Translations under genes and position numbers: made by a program
Part shown: positions 8,761 through 17,493 of the stretch, piece by piece
How the letters are laid out: every line of letters starts with the position of its first letter
Position numbering within the stretch: position 1 is the first letter of the stretch
Notes under the pieces: model-generated
What the model was told of the DNA's origin: nothing
What the model saw: the letters and a program-made list of their open reading frames with translations, nothing else
Databases searched by the model: none
NCBI GenBank assembly: GCA_009746045.1
Contig: RPFO01000156.1
Coordinates: 1,857,381-1,909,844, forward strand
Source of the DNA: Mesostigma viride
Taxonomy: Eukaryota; Streptophyta; Mesostigmatophyceae; Mesostigmatales; Mesostigmataceae
Length of the DNA: 52,464 bases
Direction of reading: 5' to 3'

Positions 8761-11700
8761 ATGAGGAGATATCTTATCCAGACATCATCCACACGTGGCA
8801 TGGGGTAACGGTCCACGGGTGTGTGTGCATTCAGCAACCGCAGATCGGTGGCCATGCGCATACCCGTCCATGCCCCGGTGATAGCGTCCTTCTTGGGCGC
8901 AACGACAACGGCAGCAGCATAGCTGGAGGAAGATTGCCTGATGATACCGGCATCCTCTAACTCCTTGCATTGCTCGGCTACAAAATCCAACTCGGCCTGA
9001 CTCAGGCGATGCTGGCGTCGGAACAAAGGAGTGTCAGTGTCCAATGGAACACGCATGGTCCCACCATTGAAACACCCCAGTTCATCACTTGTGAAAGCGA
9101 AGGCCCCCCTTGCAGTGCCTAGCCACTTTAGCATGGCTGAGCGCTGCGCATCAGAAAGGTGTTCGCCAATAGCCCAGGGGTGCGTATCCGCGGGATCACC
9201 CACAGCTACCGCATGTGCCTCAAGATGCGGCGCCCTAGCCGCATCGTCGTGGAACAAGGAAAAGGCTGCCACACCTGGTGTGACACCCACCGCCGGAGCC
9301 TCGCGTGCCGCACGGTGTATTACCCGATGCAGCGTGGGCTCGCCGGCCAGCACGGTGCTGGTCAGCAGGGCGGTCATGAGAATGATAGTCCACACCTGTC
9401 GCAGACGCCACCCCCATGCTGATGAAGTCCCCGTCGCTGCAGGGCGCTTCAGTTTGGCTGCGCGCGCCTCAACCTGCTGAGGCGGATTGGCTGGGGACGC
9501 CCCCCCAGACTGGCGCACGGCAACCGATGCAAGCAGCACATACCCGACCTGCAACACCGACATAGCCTGGCCTATCAAAGACCAGCGCTCACTCTCGAGC
9601 ACGCCCGGCAGCGCCGAGGCCCCGACATGAAAACCCATGCTGGCCTCACGAAATTCTGCGGGTGGCTGCACCAACAGACCGGTGGTAGTGTCCCAAACGA
9701 GACCCTTACCCCGATCACGGTATGCTGTCGACCCTTGGTAACTGACCAGGGTCGGCAGTGCACACATGGGGCTCCCGACCCGGTTGACGCGTGCATACGG
9801 TGGGCGATCCTCGCTATCCACCTTCTGCGTGACTAGGTGGGAAGGCAATGCTACCTCCGCAGACACACTCGGATGCTGCCTTGCTACGGCCCCCAAGACC
9901 GCCTGCACACCGGTCGCACACGCCACGTTGGTCCAATAGGCACGCAAACGATGCGTGAGCCCACCCAGCCCTGCGTTGTCACACACGATGGGCTCCCCCA
10001 GGAGTGCCACGATTGTAGCCCAGTCCTCCCGCACCGCCTGATGTGGGCTGTCACCCGCCACAACGTTCTCAAACAGATACGCAGGCGGATGGGGCTGACG
10101 CGACTGCAACAGTCCCACCACACGCAACAGTTCCCAGAACAGCGCGCTACGCGGATCGGCTAGCCCCCGCCCTTGCCCTGCCTGGCTCAGGCCCTGGCAC
10201 TCCCAACCCGCAATTACCAAGTCGATGGCATGATGCCTGCGCAACAACTGCTGCACCTGCACCTCACCGATGGCTCGGATATCTTGAGGACATTCCCCAA
10301 ACGGGTCACGCCATGCTGATGGCGGAAACTGCGCGGGATACTCTCGCGACAACACGCCACAGTGACTGAAGTACACCTGACGCGCCTTGTGCGATGGCTC
10401 TACCGCGATGAGTTTACGGCACACGCCGCCTGCGGCCAAAAAGCCTGCAATGCCCCCTCCGATCCCCGCAAACAGTTCCAACACTACCGCACCCTTGGCA
10501 AAATCAGGGGCCTGCGGTAAGATTGCAGCAGAAAAATTACCTTGGGCCTCCGAGACACCCGGTTGCACCAAAGTGAGGCCATGGCTGGCCATCTGAGGAA
10601 TGGTGACGACGGCTTCAGTCACCCGCTTGCGCATAGCCAGCTGCCGCGTGGACGTCACAGCATCCAGCGACCACTGCGTGCGCATCTTGGCAATGCTCGC
10701 CGTTGGCTGAGGCAGCACCGTCCGATGCTTGTCCCACGCCGATGAGCCCGCCGCCCGTACCTCCACCATGCTGACCTCCACCACGCCCGCAGCCGCGGAA
10801 GGGTTGAGGCGTGCAGCCCCGGCTGAAGAACTGAAGCATGAGACCGGCACACTGGCCCGCTTCAGGCCAGCCCCATCCCAATCAGGGATGTAAGATGCCT
10901 CCTCCGCCCTATAGTCCACCTGAACCATGGCGCGAGCAAGGACATCCACCCCGAGTAGTGCGGAATATCCACACTTGTTGACCACCAGCGCATACGCGGA
11001 CACGGTGGTCATGCTAGAGGCGCGCAACGGATTGAAAATCACGTTGACTTTAACCGCCGTCATAGCGTACGGCTTACTAGCCGGACCCTGCCAACCTGAC
11101 ACAGACACGGGGCTTTCCACTAAGCCACCGTTCTCGTAGGTCAGGTTCAGCATGGTGGCCAAGTCTGTGCTGATGACTAGCGGCTGAGCACCGCTATCAA
11201 GCTTGACTGCGCCAACCAACGGACATGTCACCATGTCGCTCCATACATCTCCACAGGCTCCAACTGCTTGGAACGCTATGGACGGCTCACCATTGGGGTA
11301 TGGAACCACCGTGGGAACCTGGGGAACTGCACTAGTGCGCTGCTGGCTACTTGTGCTGACCACTCCCGCTTGCACCACGGGCACTGCGGCTTCTACCGGC
11401 TGACGCCCGTAGGTGACGGACTCAGAATTGCGCAAGGTGCGCACATCATGCCCATCTGCGAACAACTGGATCTCGGACACAACCGACCCCAGCCACTCAA
11501 CCCCCTTCTGCCCGAAGGTGTCGACCACCTGCCGTGCTGAAAACATGGGTACGTCCACAATGAACGGCATTGGGTACACAGGCGCCAATCGCCTACGCTG
11601 CTCCAGCCCAGCAGGGTTCGCATGCTCAAAAGCAGATTGCACCCCAGCCAGCGGCATGGAAAAGGACGCGGGCAACTGCCCGGCAGGCAACATGGGTGCC

Positions 11701-12782
11701 TGCTGAAAAGAAAGCGGGCTGCGTGCCTGCTTGCCTTTGGTAGCCTCCGCAGCGTTGATCTCGACGTCACCCGGCATGGGCGCCCAGAATGGGTCCTCCC
11801 GGTACACCGTCGCGAATTGGTTGGGGGGCGCCGTCGCCTCCTCACCATGCTTGATGGCAGCCACCTGGGCTTCCATCGAGTCGGTCTTGCCCGCCATCTC
11901 GGCGAAGTGGACCGTCTTGATGCCCGCGGCTGGACACTTGTTCATCAGGTGCCACTTCGTGTCTGCCCCATGCGGCTTCGTGCAGCGGCTTGGACACTCG
12001 CGACTAAGGTGCCCATCCTTGTCGCAAAGGTAACATTTACCGCGTGACGGGGTGGGTGCGCCCAGCGCGCCTTGCACGCCCTGCGCCTCCTGAGTCCCAT
12101 CCGATGTCGGCGGACGACCGCCTCCGCCTCGACCACCACCGCGACCCCGACCACCGTAGCCACTGCCGCCGCCACCACGACTGACACCGCCGCTGCCACC
12201 CTGACCGCCACCGCCGCTGCCCCCGTGACCGGCGTTGCCACCACCCTGAGTGCCGACATATTCACCGCGCCCCGCACCAGGCAGCCGCTGGCCACCCTTG
12301 ACCGCGATGGCCTTCTCCATCTCAGCCATCTTCTTGCGCATCTCAGCCAGCTCAGACGAGATACCCTTCTCGCCTTCCGCACGCTTCCTGAGCAGCCGCT
12401 TGAATGCTGCACAGAGAGTCACCAAAGTCCACTCCCCACCGGGCGGCTCCGGAAGATCGATGGCCAGCAGGGGCACTGCACTCCGCCATAACCGGCAAGC
12501 CTTGGTCTGCGTATAATCAGGCACTTTGCCCGCAAACGCGAGGAGCCGGTCAAGGGAGAAAGCCGGATCCTCACCCTCGGCGACGGTGAACGCTCCATTC
12601 CATTCCGCGATGGCCTTGACGTGCTCAACTGGGTACTCCAGCCGCAGTTGCTGCCACAGCTGCTCTGCCGGGTCGACATCGAAGATGATCGAGTCGAGAT
12701 CCGGTGTGCCCATGTCCGTGAGCGCAAACCATATGTCCGTGCGATGACATCGGTCCACGAGCGCTCGGTAATGCTGGACCAA
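8757..12782 (-). CDS. gag end, CCHC knuckle, protease, DNA cytosine-5 methyltransferase and start of RT
   Basis: This is a 1,341-residue frame counted from Met 12782. Residues 1-165 complete the gag helices, then a long Gly/Arg-rich tract leads to a CCHC knuckle (CYLCDKDGHLSREC, about 249-262). The protease active site LDSGAQ is near residue 527. About 755-1090 is a DNA C5-methyltransferase: motif I LELFAGIGGG, motif IV GWECQGLSQAG with catalytic Cys862, motif VI FENV (Glu905), motif VIII HRLRAYWTN, and a motif X-like IGQAM. Motif IV has Glu where most enzymes have Pro. A hydrophobic segment (VWTIILMTALLTSTVLAG) follows, then the N-terminal RT region (RRQHRLSQAELDF, PMPRVDDV). The frame is lost at about 8775 by one missing base; RT continues in the next frame. 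Confidence 0.88.
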   Translation of the reverse strand: MVQHYRALVDRCHRTDIWFALTDMGTPDLDSIIFDVDPAEQLWQQLRLEYPVEHVKAIAEWNGAFTVAEGEDPAFSLDRLLAFAGKVPDYTQTKACRLWRSAVPLLAIDLPEPPGGEWTLVTLCAAFKRLLRKRAEGEKGISSELAEMRKKMAEMEKAIAVKGGQRLPGAGRGEYVGTQGGGNAGHGGSGGGGQGGSGGVSRGGGGSGYGGRGRGGGRGGGGRPPTSDGTQEAQGVQGALGAPTPSRGKCYLCDKDGHLSRECPSRCTKPHGADTKWHLMNKCPAAGIKTVHFAEMAGKTDSMEAQVAAIKHGEEATAPPNQFATVYREDPFWAPMPGDVEINAAEATKGKQARSPLSFQQAPMLPAGQLPASFSMPLAGVQSAFEHANPAGLEQRRRLAPVYPMPFIVDVPMFSARQVVDTFGQKGVEWLGSVVSEIQLFADGHDVRTLRNSESVTYGRQPVEAAVPVVQAGVVSTSSQQRTSAVPQVPTVVPYPNGEPSIAFQAVGACGDVWSDMVTCPLVGAVKLDSGAQPLVISTDLATMLNLTYENGGLVESPVSVSGWQGPASKPYAMTAVKVNVIFNPLRASSMTTVSAYALVVNKCGYSALLGVDVLARAMVQVDYRAEEASYIPDWDGAGLKRASVPVSCFSSSAGAARLNPSAAAGVVEVSMVEVRAAGSSAWDKHRTVLPQPTASIAKMRTQWSLDAVTSTRQLAMRKRVTEAVVTIPQMASHGLTLVQPGVSEAQGNFSAAILPQAPDFAKGAVVLELFAGIGGGIAGFLAAGGVCRKLIAVEPSHKARQVYFSHCGVLSREYPAQFPPSAWRDPFGECPQDIRAIGEVQVQQLLRRHHAIDLVIAGWECQGLSQAGQGRGLADPRSALFWELLRVVGLLQSRQPHPPAYLFENVVAGDSPHQAVREDWATIVALLGEPIVCDNAGLGGLTHRLRAYWTNVACATGVQAVLGAVARQHPSVSAEVALPSHLVTQKVDSEDRPPYARVNRVGSPMCALPTLVSYQGSTAYRDRGKGLVWDTTTGLLVQPPAEFREASMGFHVGASALPGVLESERWSLIGQAMSVLQVGYVLLASVAVRQSGGASPANPPQQVEARAAKLKRPAATGTSSAWGWRLRQVWTIILMTALLTSTVLAGEPTLHRVIHRAAREAPAVGVTPGVAAFSLFHDDAARAPHLEAHAVAVGDPADTHPWAIGEHLSDAQRSAMLKWLGTARGAFAFTSDELGCFNGGTMRVPLDTDTPLFRRQHRLSQAELDFVAEQCKELEDAGIIRQSSSSYAAAVVVAPKKDAITGAWTGMRMATDLRLLNAHTPVDRYPMPRVDDVWIRYLLM
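9510..10520 (-). other. DNA (cytosine-5) methyltransferase domain inside the retrotransposon polyprotein
   Basis: This marks the methyltransferase module. SAM-binding motif I maps near 10480, the catalytic ECQ at 10194-10202, ENV at 10062-10070 and the HRLRAYWTN motif near 9940. The order and spacing match a full C5-methyltransferase catalytic domain, and the frame through it is unbroken. Retrotransposon-encoded C5-methyltransferases are known, as far as I recall, from dinoflagellates and from the streptophyte alga Klebsormidium. The natural inference is that the element methylates DNA, possibly its own copies. Specificity (CG or other) cannot be read from the sequence. Confidence 0.88.
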
Positions 12783-12802
12783 AACCTGGACCTTCTTCTT
12801 GG

Positions 12803-14062
12803 TCAGGTCATGGAAAAAAGGTGAATAAAATCCATCACCATCTCATGGCGAAGAGGATACCCCGAGGCATAACGATAAGTGTTACAATGAGCTCGGAAGA
12901 GCTCATAGGCTTCCTCTAAAGTCGCACCCGTGCCTGCTGAGGTGAACTTCTCGCGAAGCTCCACCTTGGGCAGCGATGGCACACGAGTGGATTCGCCATG
13001 CACGCCGTACGGCATGCGGTGGGGTCGCTGGACGTCGTCGCCCTCACCCCATGGTATGCTGGCTACCTCCCGATCGACTTGGCCCCAGCCGAAGTCTGAC
13101 CGAGTGCCGCCAAGCCTGGGCCGCCCTGCGGTGCCACCCAACGGCGTTGCTGCCGCCGTCATGGGTGGCCGACCTGTGCTAAACAAGCCACCTGATGCTC
13201 CCCCCCTGGGGGCTGCACCATACCCGCCGCGCCACGATAACGTGCCTTGGTTGGGTGCCCGTAGGTTCCCCCCCAGCGTATAAGATGCGTCGGCAGTCGA
13301 CCGGGTGCCTACCCGACCGACGTTCGGCTGCAGCTCGTCATCCTGCGCCATTTCCCCGTCGCCCCGCCGTTGACCGCTTGGTCCGACGCGTGGCTGACTG
13401 GGCTCAACGTTGCGTAGTGGACCTGTCCCACTGCGCTCTTCGTCGAAGTGTCCGCGTTGGTCGCGCAGCGCCTCATGTCGCCGCGCTTCCTCGGCAGCGG
13501 CCTCCTCGTCGGCAGCCTGCCTGGCCTCGGCGTCGCGTTGGGCCGCAGCTTGGCAGGCGCGTGCAGCTTCCGTGGTTGCCTCCGCCTGCCGCCGTTGCTC
13601 AGCGCGCTCCGTAGCACGCCTCGCTTCAGCCGTAGATTCCGCGCGCTCCAAAGCAAGTCGCACAGTTTCTTCAACAAGCGTCGCCTGTTGCGATAACTGC
13701 GTCGCTTGCTGAGCTCGGAGTGCCGCCAGCTCTGCCGCTTGCTCTTGCAGCAGGCGCAGCACTTGGGTAAGAGCACCACCGTCCCCTGCCGAAGAAAGGG
13801 AAGGCGCTCCATTACCTAACAAAGCGGTGTCCGCACTAGTGCCGAGACGACCGCTGGGCGGGTCAGTTGCTTGACCGCCCGTAGCTGCCGGCGCTGACCC
13901 ACCACTGCCTGATGCTGTGGGGTCAGTTCCTGACATGTTGATGGTGGTATCGACCCTGGAGAGCTCCTGCCCGTCGGTGTCGACGCCCGTGTTGGCACAG
14001 CCTGCGTGGCTTGCCAAAAACGCTGTGACCGACCTAGTGTGATATGACATAAACTGCCACAA
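12803..14062 (-). CDS. retrotransposon gag, N-terminal part
   Basis: This 419-residue frame starts at ATG 14062. After a Ser/Gly/Ala-rich start, residues about 95-210 form an Ala/Glu/Arg/Gln-rich coiled coil. A Gly/Arg-rich stretch follows, then the beginning of a capsid-like helical region (VELREKFTSAGTGATLEEAY and onward). It stops at 12803 just after a run of six A on the plus strand (12814-12819). The next frame continues the same helical region without loss (HDLTKKKVQVLVQHYRALVD), so the gag is split by a one-base shift. A -1 slip in the run would join them in translation, but a simple indel is likelier because the break falls inside the capsid-like domain, not at a gag-pol border. Confidence 0.7.
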   Translation of the reverse strand: MWQFMSYHTRSVTAFLASHAGCANTGVDTDGQELSRVDTTINMSGTDPTASGSGGSAPAATGGQATDPPSGRLGTSADTALLGNGAPSLSSAGDGGALTQVLRLLQEQAAELAALRAQQATQLSQQATLVEETVRLALERAESTAEARRATERAEQRRQAEATTEAARACQAAAQRDAEARQAADEEAAAEEARRHEALRDQRGHFDEERSGTGPLRNVEPSQPRVGPSGQRRGDGEMAQDDELQPNVGRVGTRSTADASYTLGGNLRAPNQGTLSWRGGYGAAPRGGASGGLFSTGRPPMTAAATPLGGTAGRPRLGGTRSDFGWGQVDREVASIPWGEGDDVQRPHRMPYGVHGESTRVPSLPKVELREKFTSAGTGATLEEAYELFRAHCNTYRYASGYPLRHEMVMDFIHLFSMT

Positions 14063-15430
14063 CCACTACCAAGTAGCAACGGTCTAATCTGAAAGACTTA
14101 ATGGTTGATCAGGCCACTATGTGTGCTAGTCTTCCCCAGAAAACTGCACACCGTCTCTCTTTGCTGAAATGAAAATGTTCCTTTGCAGATGGAGCTAGTC
14201 TCTTCGAGTAATGAAAAGAGGGCTCTCAGCCGAGGACAAGGAACTGTCCCTCGTGCCTGATGACCACCTTATTGATCCCCTTGTGTACCGTCGCGTGCCG
14301 CGTTTGAATATCCTTGCTGGGGCGTTAGCTAGACGCTCCAACTACTCTAATTGCGACAATATGATGGTGCAAGAGATGCTTTTGCCTCCCCTGCTATAGA
14401 ACAATGCTTTCACAACACACACTTTGCACAGTCTGATGATGAAGCCGCACATGCGGAATTTATTGAGAAAGTTAATACAATTACAACACGTTGATAGTCT
14501 CAATATCGATGCACTCCATGCTCACGAGCCCGCAGTTAGGCAGCGCTCCATGACATGCTACCGGCCTTGCTCCCAAGCTAGGAAAGGGAGAAACACGAAG
14601 GCCAACCATTCGTCATGCCACACGCATGACACACGCCACACTTGTCAGTCCAGCCAGGAATGCCAAAACTATCTTGCTGCCTGAACCATGCAAATAGAAA
14701 CCGCATTCCAGTTGCCGTCCTGGCTTTCTGACCACACATGCCAACAAAAGCAGGAAGGCATCCCGACAAATCTAAATTGCTACCCTGTTGCCGATCTCAT
14801 CTCCTAGAGGCTCCGGCATTTCTGTCCCTGGGAATGTCCGGCATTGAGTCACGTCCACTAAGGTCGAAGCATAATCATCCTTCAGACAATCTGCACGCTC
14901 ACACCTTGCGTGTGAGTGGCCCAGCAAACATTGCGTCTAATCGTTCCTTTCTAGAAGAAATCCCTTTGTAAAGCTGCCAGCGATTTCGCATTCATTCCAG
15001 CGATCTGGCTCCGCACCGCAAATTGTCCTTTTCCATTTTCTGTCCAGTCCTCATAACGTTGACCCGCTATTCTACACCACAAAGACACCTGGCCTGTCAA
15101 TAGCCTCGGCGCTGTTGAAGTCCAGCAGTCCAGCAGTCCAGCTCCAGCTCCAGCTCGATCCAGCTCCAGCTGTCCACTAACTCGCGTATGATCCTCTCGA
15201 CGCTGCGCACTTGTGCTGCCGTCCGCTCAAGTCAGTGCTGCGCGCCCAGCTGTGCCTCAGTGGCCCGGCGCGCGCGCACGTACACTTTCGTCCGCTCCGT
15301 TATGCTGCAAGTGCTAGTGTCCCCCCCCCGGTCACTAGCCTTTGTCGAAAATGCGTCGAAAACAAATTCCTTGCGCACGTCACCGGTCTTGTGCATAGTG
15401 GGCGCCCGGATGACATAGCTCGCGTCCGTG
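14063..15430. other. unassigned spacer with a short open frame at 14211-14399
   Basis: I see no recognisable gene here. A 62-codon plus-strand frame (14211-14399, start MKRGLSAEDKELSLVPDD) looks moderately coding. After a frame change near 14395, a segment with AQSDDEAAHAEFIEKVN also looks coding, so a decayed gene or transposon piece is possible. Short CAGTC/CAGCTC repeats lie at about 15118-15175. No long terminal repeat matching the left side of the gypsy element was found by eye. Confidence 0.3.
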
Positions 15431-16444
15431 ACAGGTGGAGGTGGTGTGCTGCTTAAGCAAGTCCGCCCAGGTGGAGGGAGCATCGCCGGCCGAGCCAGCA
15501 GGCGCCGGCTGGGCGGCGATGTCCTTCACCGCCTGGGCGGTGAGGCCGGCGGTGTCATGCAAGCTCTCAAGGGCGTTGGCGGTGGCTTGAAGGCGTTGGT
15601 CGAGGTCGAGGAGCTGGGCTTTGATGTCGGCAGTGGAGGCGGAAATGGCAGTGGAGGTGGAGGCGGCGGCGGTGGAAATGTGAGGAAGTTCAGCAGTCAG
15701 CGTGCCGCCGATTGCTGCTATGTCGGCAGCAAGCTAAGGGGGTCACGTGCTACTGAAAGGCTTCCGTGAGGATGGAGCGGAGGGTGGGGACGGAAAGGGA
15801 TGGAGCCCAGATCTCGCCGTCAGAGCGCTGGAGAAGGGAGTTGAGGATGGCGTGCTGGAGATGGGGGCAGACGCAGCCGGACAGCTGGTAGATGTCGGCC
15901 CAGCGCGGCTGCCGGCCGGGCCGAGGAGGCGATTGATGGAGTGGAGATGGAGGCACAGGTCGTAAAGCGAAGCGTAATCCCCGAAGAAGATGCAGCGCAT
16001 AGCATCGTTCGGAGAAATGGTGGCCCAGTCGTAATCTGCGACCTTGAAAGGCCGGGGCCGAAAGCTCGGTTCTGGGGGGCGTGAAGACCCTCCTGTGTCG
16101 TCGGCTGGGCGGGTGCGCTTGGGGTCAGGCGATGCAGAAGATGGCGAGGCGTTAAGCCCGGGGGGTTGCTGGACGACCACCAGTGCACGACTAGTGTCAT
16201 CGCCGCCTGCCGGACCTGATGGCGAAGCTGCAGCCTGAGCTGCAGACGTATTTTCATTGCCGAGCGCAGCCGCCAGGCTGCGTTGCGTCGAGGCGCGTTT
16301 ATTCGCCATATATTACGTTTTAGATTCGGAAAATTATATCAGCATGTGCGTCTTAGAAAGACGAAGCGATAGTGATATTCACGGCTGAATTCGGTGCTCA
16401 AACGTGAAAGTTATGAGCTCCGACAGCCATGGCTACCTCGTGGC
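15431..16444 (-). pseudogene. ORF1-only non-LTR element, copy A (3' part missing)
   Basis: This copy reads from ATG 16309 with the same start as copies B and C (MANKRASTQRSLAAALGNEN). It keeps the proline-rich head and part of the helical middle, with small indels that break the frame (one near 15735). It then ends abruptly at about 15430 before the RNA-binding domain. Its 5' leader up to about 16444 is preserved, including the hairpin at 16349-16363. Losing the 3' part while keeping the 5' end is the opposite of ordinary LINE 5' truncation, so a later deletion or insertion is likely. Confidence 0.7.
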
Positions 16445-16483
16445 CGGAATTTCGAAATTGCGCACCATCTGCCTCCCTCATCA

Positions 16484-17080
16484 TGGAATATGTGCTACAT
16501 GATCTCCCAACGAAGGCATGTTATAATTTAATTTAATCCCCTCTCTCTCCCTTCTTTGGACTGCCATGCAGAACAAGACGCGGTGGCAGCAGATTGTCAA
16601 GGCTCACACGCCAGACCCTGTGGGCAAGCCACCTCCCCCCAAGAGGAGGAGGCGTTTTGATGAGTAGTGTAGTTAGGCTTTTTCTAGACTAGATAGCTTA
16701 GAGTTAGGTTAGTTCGACTACGCGGCTTCCTCCACTCCAACCACCCATCATGGAATATGTGCTACATGATCTCCCAACGGAGGCATGATATATATTTTTT
16801 AATTGGGAGATCATGTAGCACATATTCCTTGCTGGATGGGTGGGCTCTGTCCAGACCATGGGGCAGCCTTACTGCATTAATTAATTAATTAGACTCGTGC
16901 TCCCGTTGGGGAGTCACGGAGCATTAACCCCGATGGATGGATGGATGGGTGCAAACAGTCCTACCGGTCTAATCTATCGACATTAATTAATTAATTAATT
17001 AAAATCATAGCTCCGTTGGGAGCATATGTAACACATAGCCCTGAGAAAGGGGCATCTATGGGTTTGTAATACAATCAGGG
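16484..17080. repeat. cluster of 5'-truncated non-LTR retroelement 3' ends with hairpin and microsatellite tails
   Basis: At least five tail pieces lie here: plus orientation at about 16484-16540 and 16750-16795; minus orientation at about 16803-16840, 16872-16925 and 16983-17080. Each contains a form of the stem-loop CTCC-CAAC-GGAG next to an AT microsatellite (TTAA or AATTT units). The pair at 16750-16840 is inverted around a short AT spacer. The minus copy at 16872-16925 matches the tail of the ORF1 element ending near 48632. Confidence 0.6.
16567..16668 (+). pseudogene. C-terminal tail of a LINE ORF2, 5'-truncated copy
   Basis: A 33-residue basic peptide (MQNKTRWQQIVKAHTPDP, then VGKPPPPKRRRRFDE and stop) is followed by a 3' region ending in the hairpin tail at about 16750-16795. 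A related tail at 21111-21257 on the minus strand has MDKAKWAQVIEDNEPP and VGKRPR in the same order. Shared K.W.Q..., P...VGK.P then stop suggests both are the ends of a LINE ORF2 family. The full ORF2 is not in this window. Confidence 0.4.
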
Positions 17081-17493
17081 CTACAACCTGCAGGTGGAGG
17101 ATGTACAACTGTCACCTGCTCTGGGTGCACAAGGTGCACCTGCACCGCCATGATGGTTCATGCCTCCTTAACAAGCACAGGCACCCAGGGGGGGCTTGAG
17201 GAGAGGGCCTAGAAGGCCTGCATGACATATGGGGTGGAGGGTATGTGGCTAGGCTATAGCTGGTGTACACATGGCATCTCAGCAGAGAGTAACTCCCTGC
17301 ATAGGCATCGCATGGCTAAATTCTTAATGCATCATCCATGGGAGGTCCCATTGTAGGCTGGGCGCGGCTAGATACTGAAAGCATCATCCATGGGCAATGG
17401 TGCTCACCCCTAGACACTCCCGGCCAGTTTGGCTCGAGACACACGCCCTGATCAAGCAAGCTCCACTCACGAGCATGCCACGAGCCACGAGCC

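Larger units (their letters stand above)
5938..14062 (-). mobile_element. Ty3/gypsy-type retrotransposon carrying a cytosine methyltransferase and a PHD finger
   Basis: Reading from high to low coordinates, the domain order is gag, CCHC knuckle, aspartic protease, DNA cytosine-5 methyltransferase, reverse transcriptase, RNase H, zinc-binding and D,D,E integrase, PHD finger. RT before integrase is the Ty3/gypsy (Metaviridae) order. Coding sense changes frame three times (about 12815, 8775 and 6285), so this copy is probably dead or has sequence errors. I found no long terminal repeats by comparing the flanks by eye. The 3' end is interrupted at 5937 by the palindrome and may have lost its LTR. 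The methyltransferase insertion is the unusual part. Confidence 0.85.

Noticed and set aside
5938-14062. Long terminal repeats of the gypsy element
   Set aside because: I compared 4540-5940 with 14063-15200 by eye and found no shared ends; calling LTRs would be a guess.
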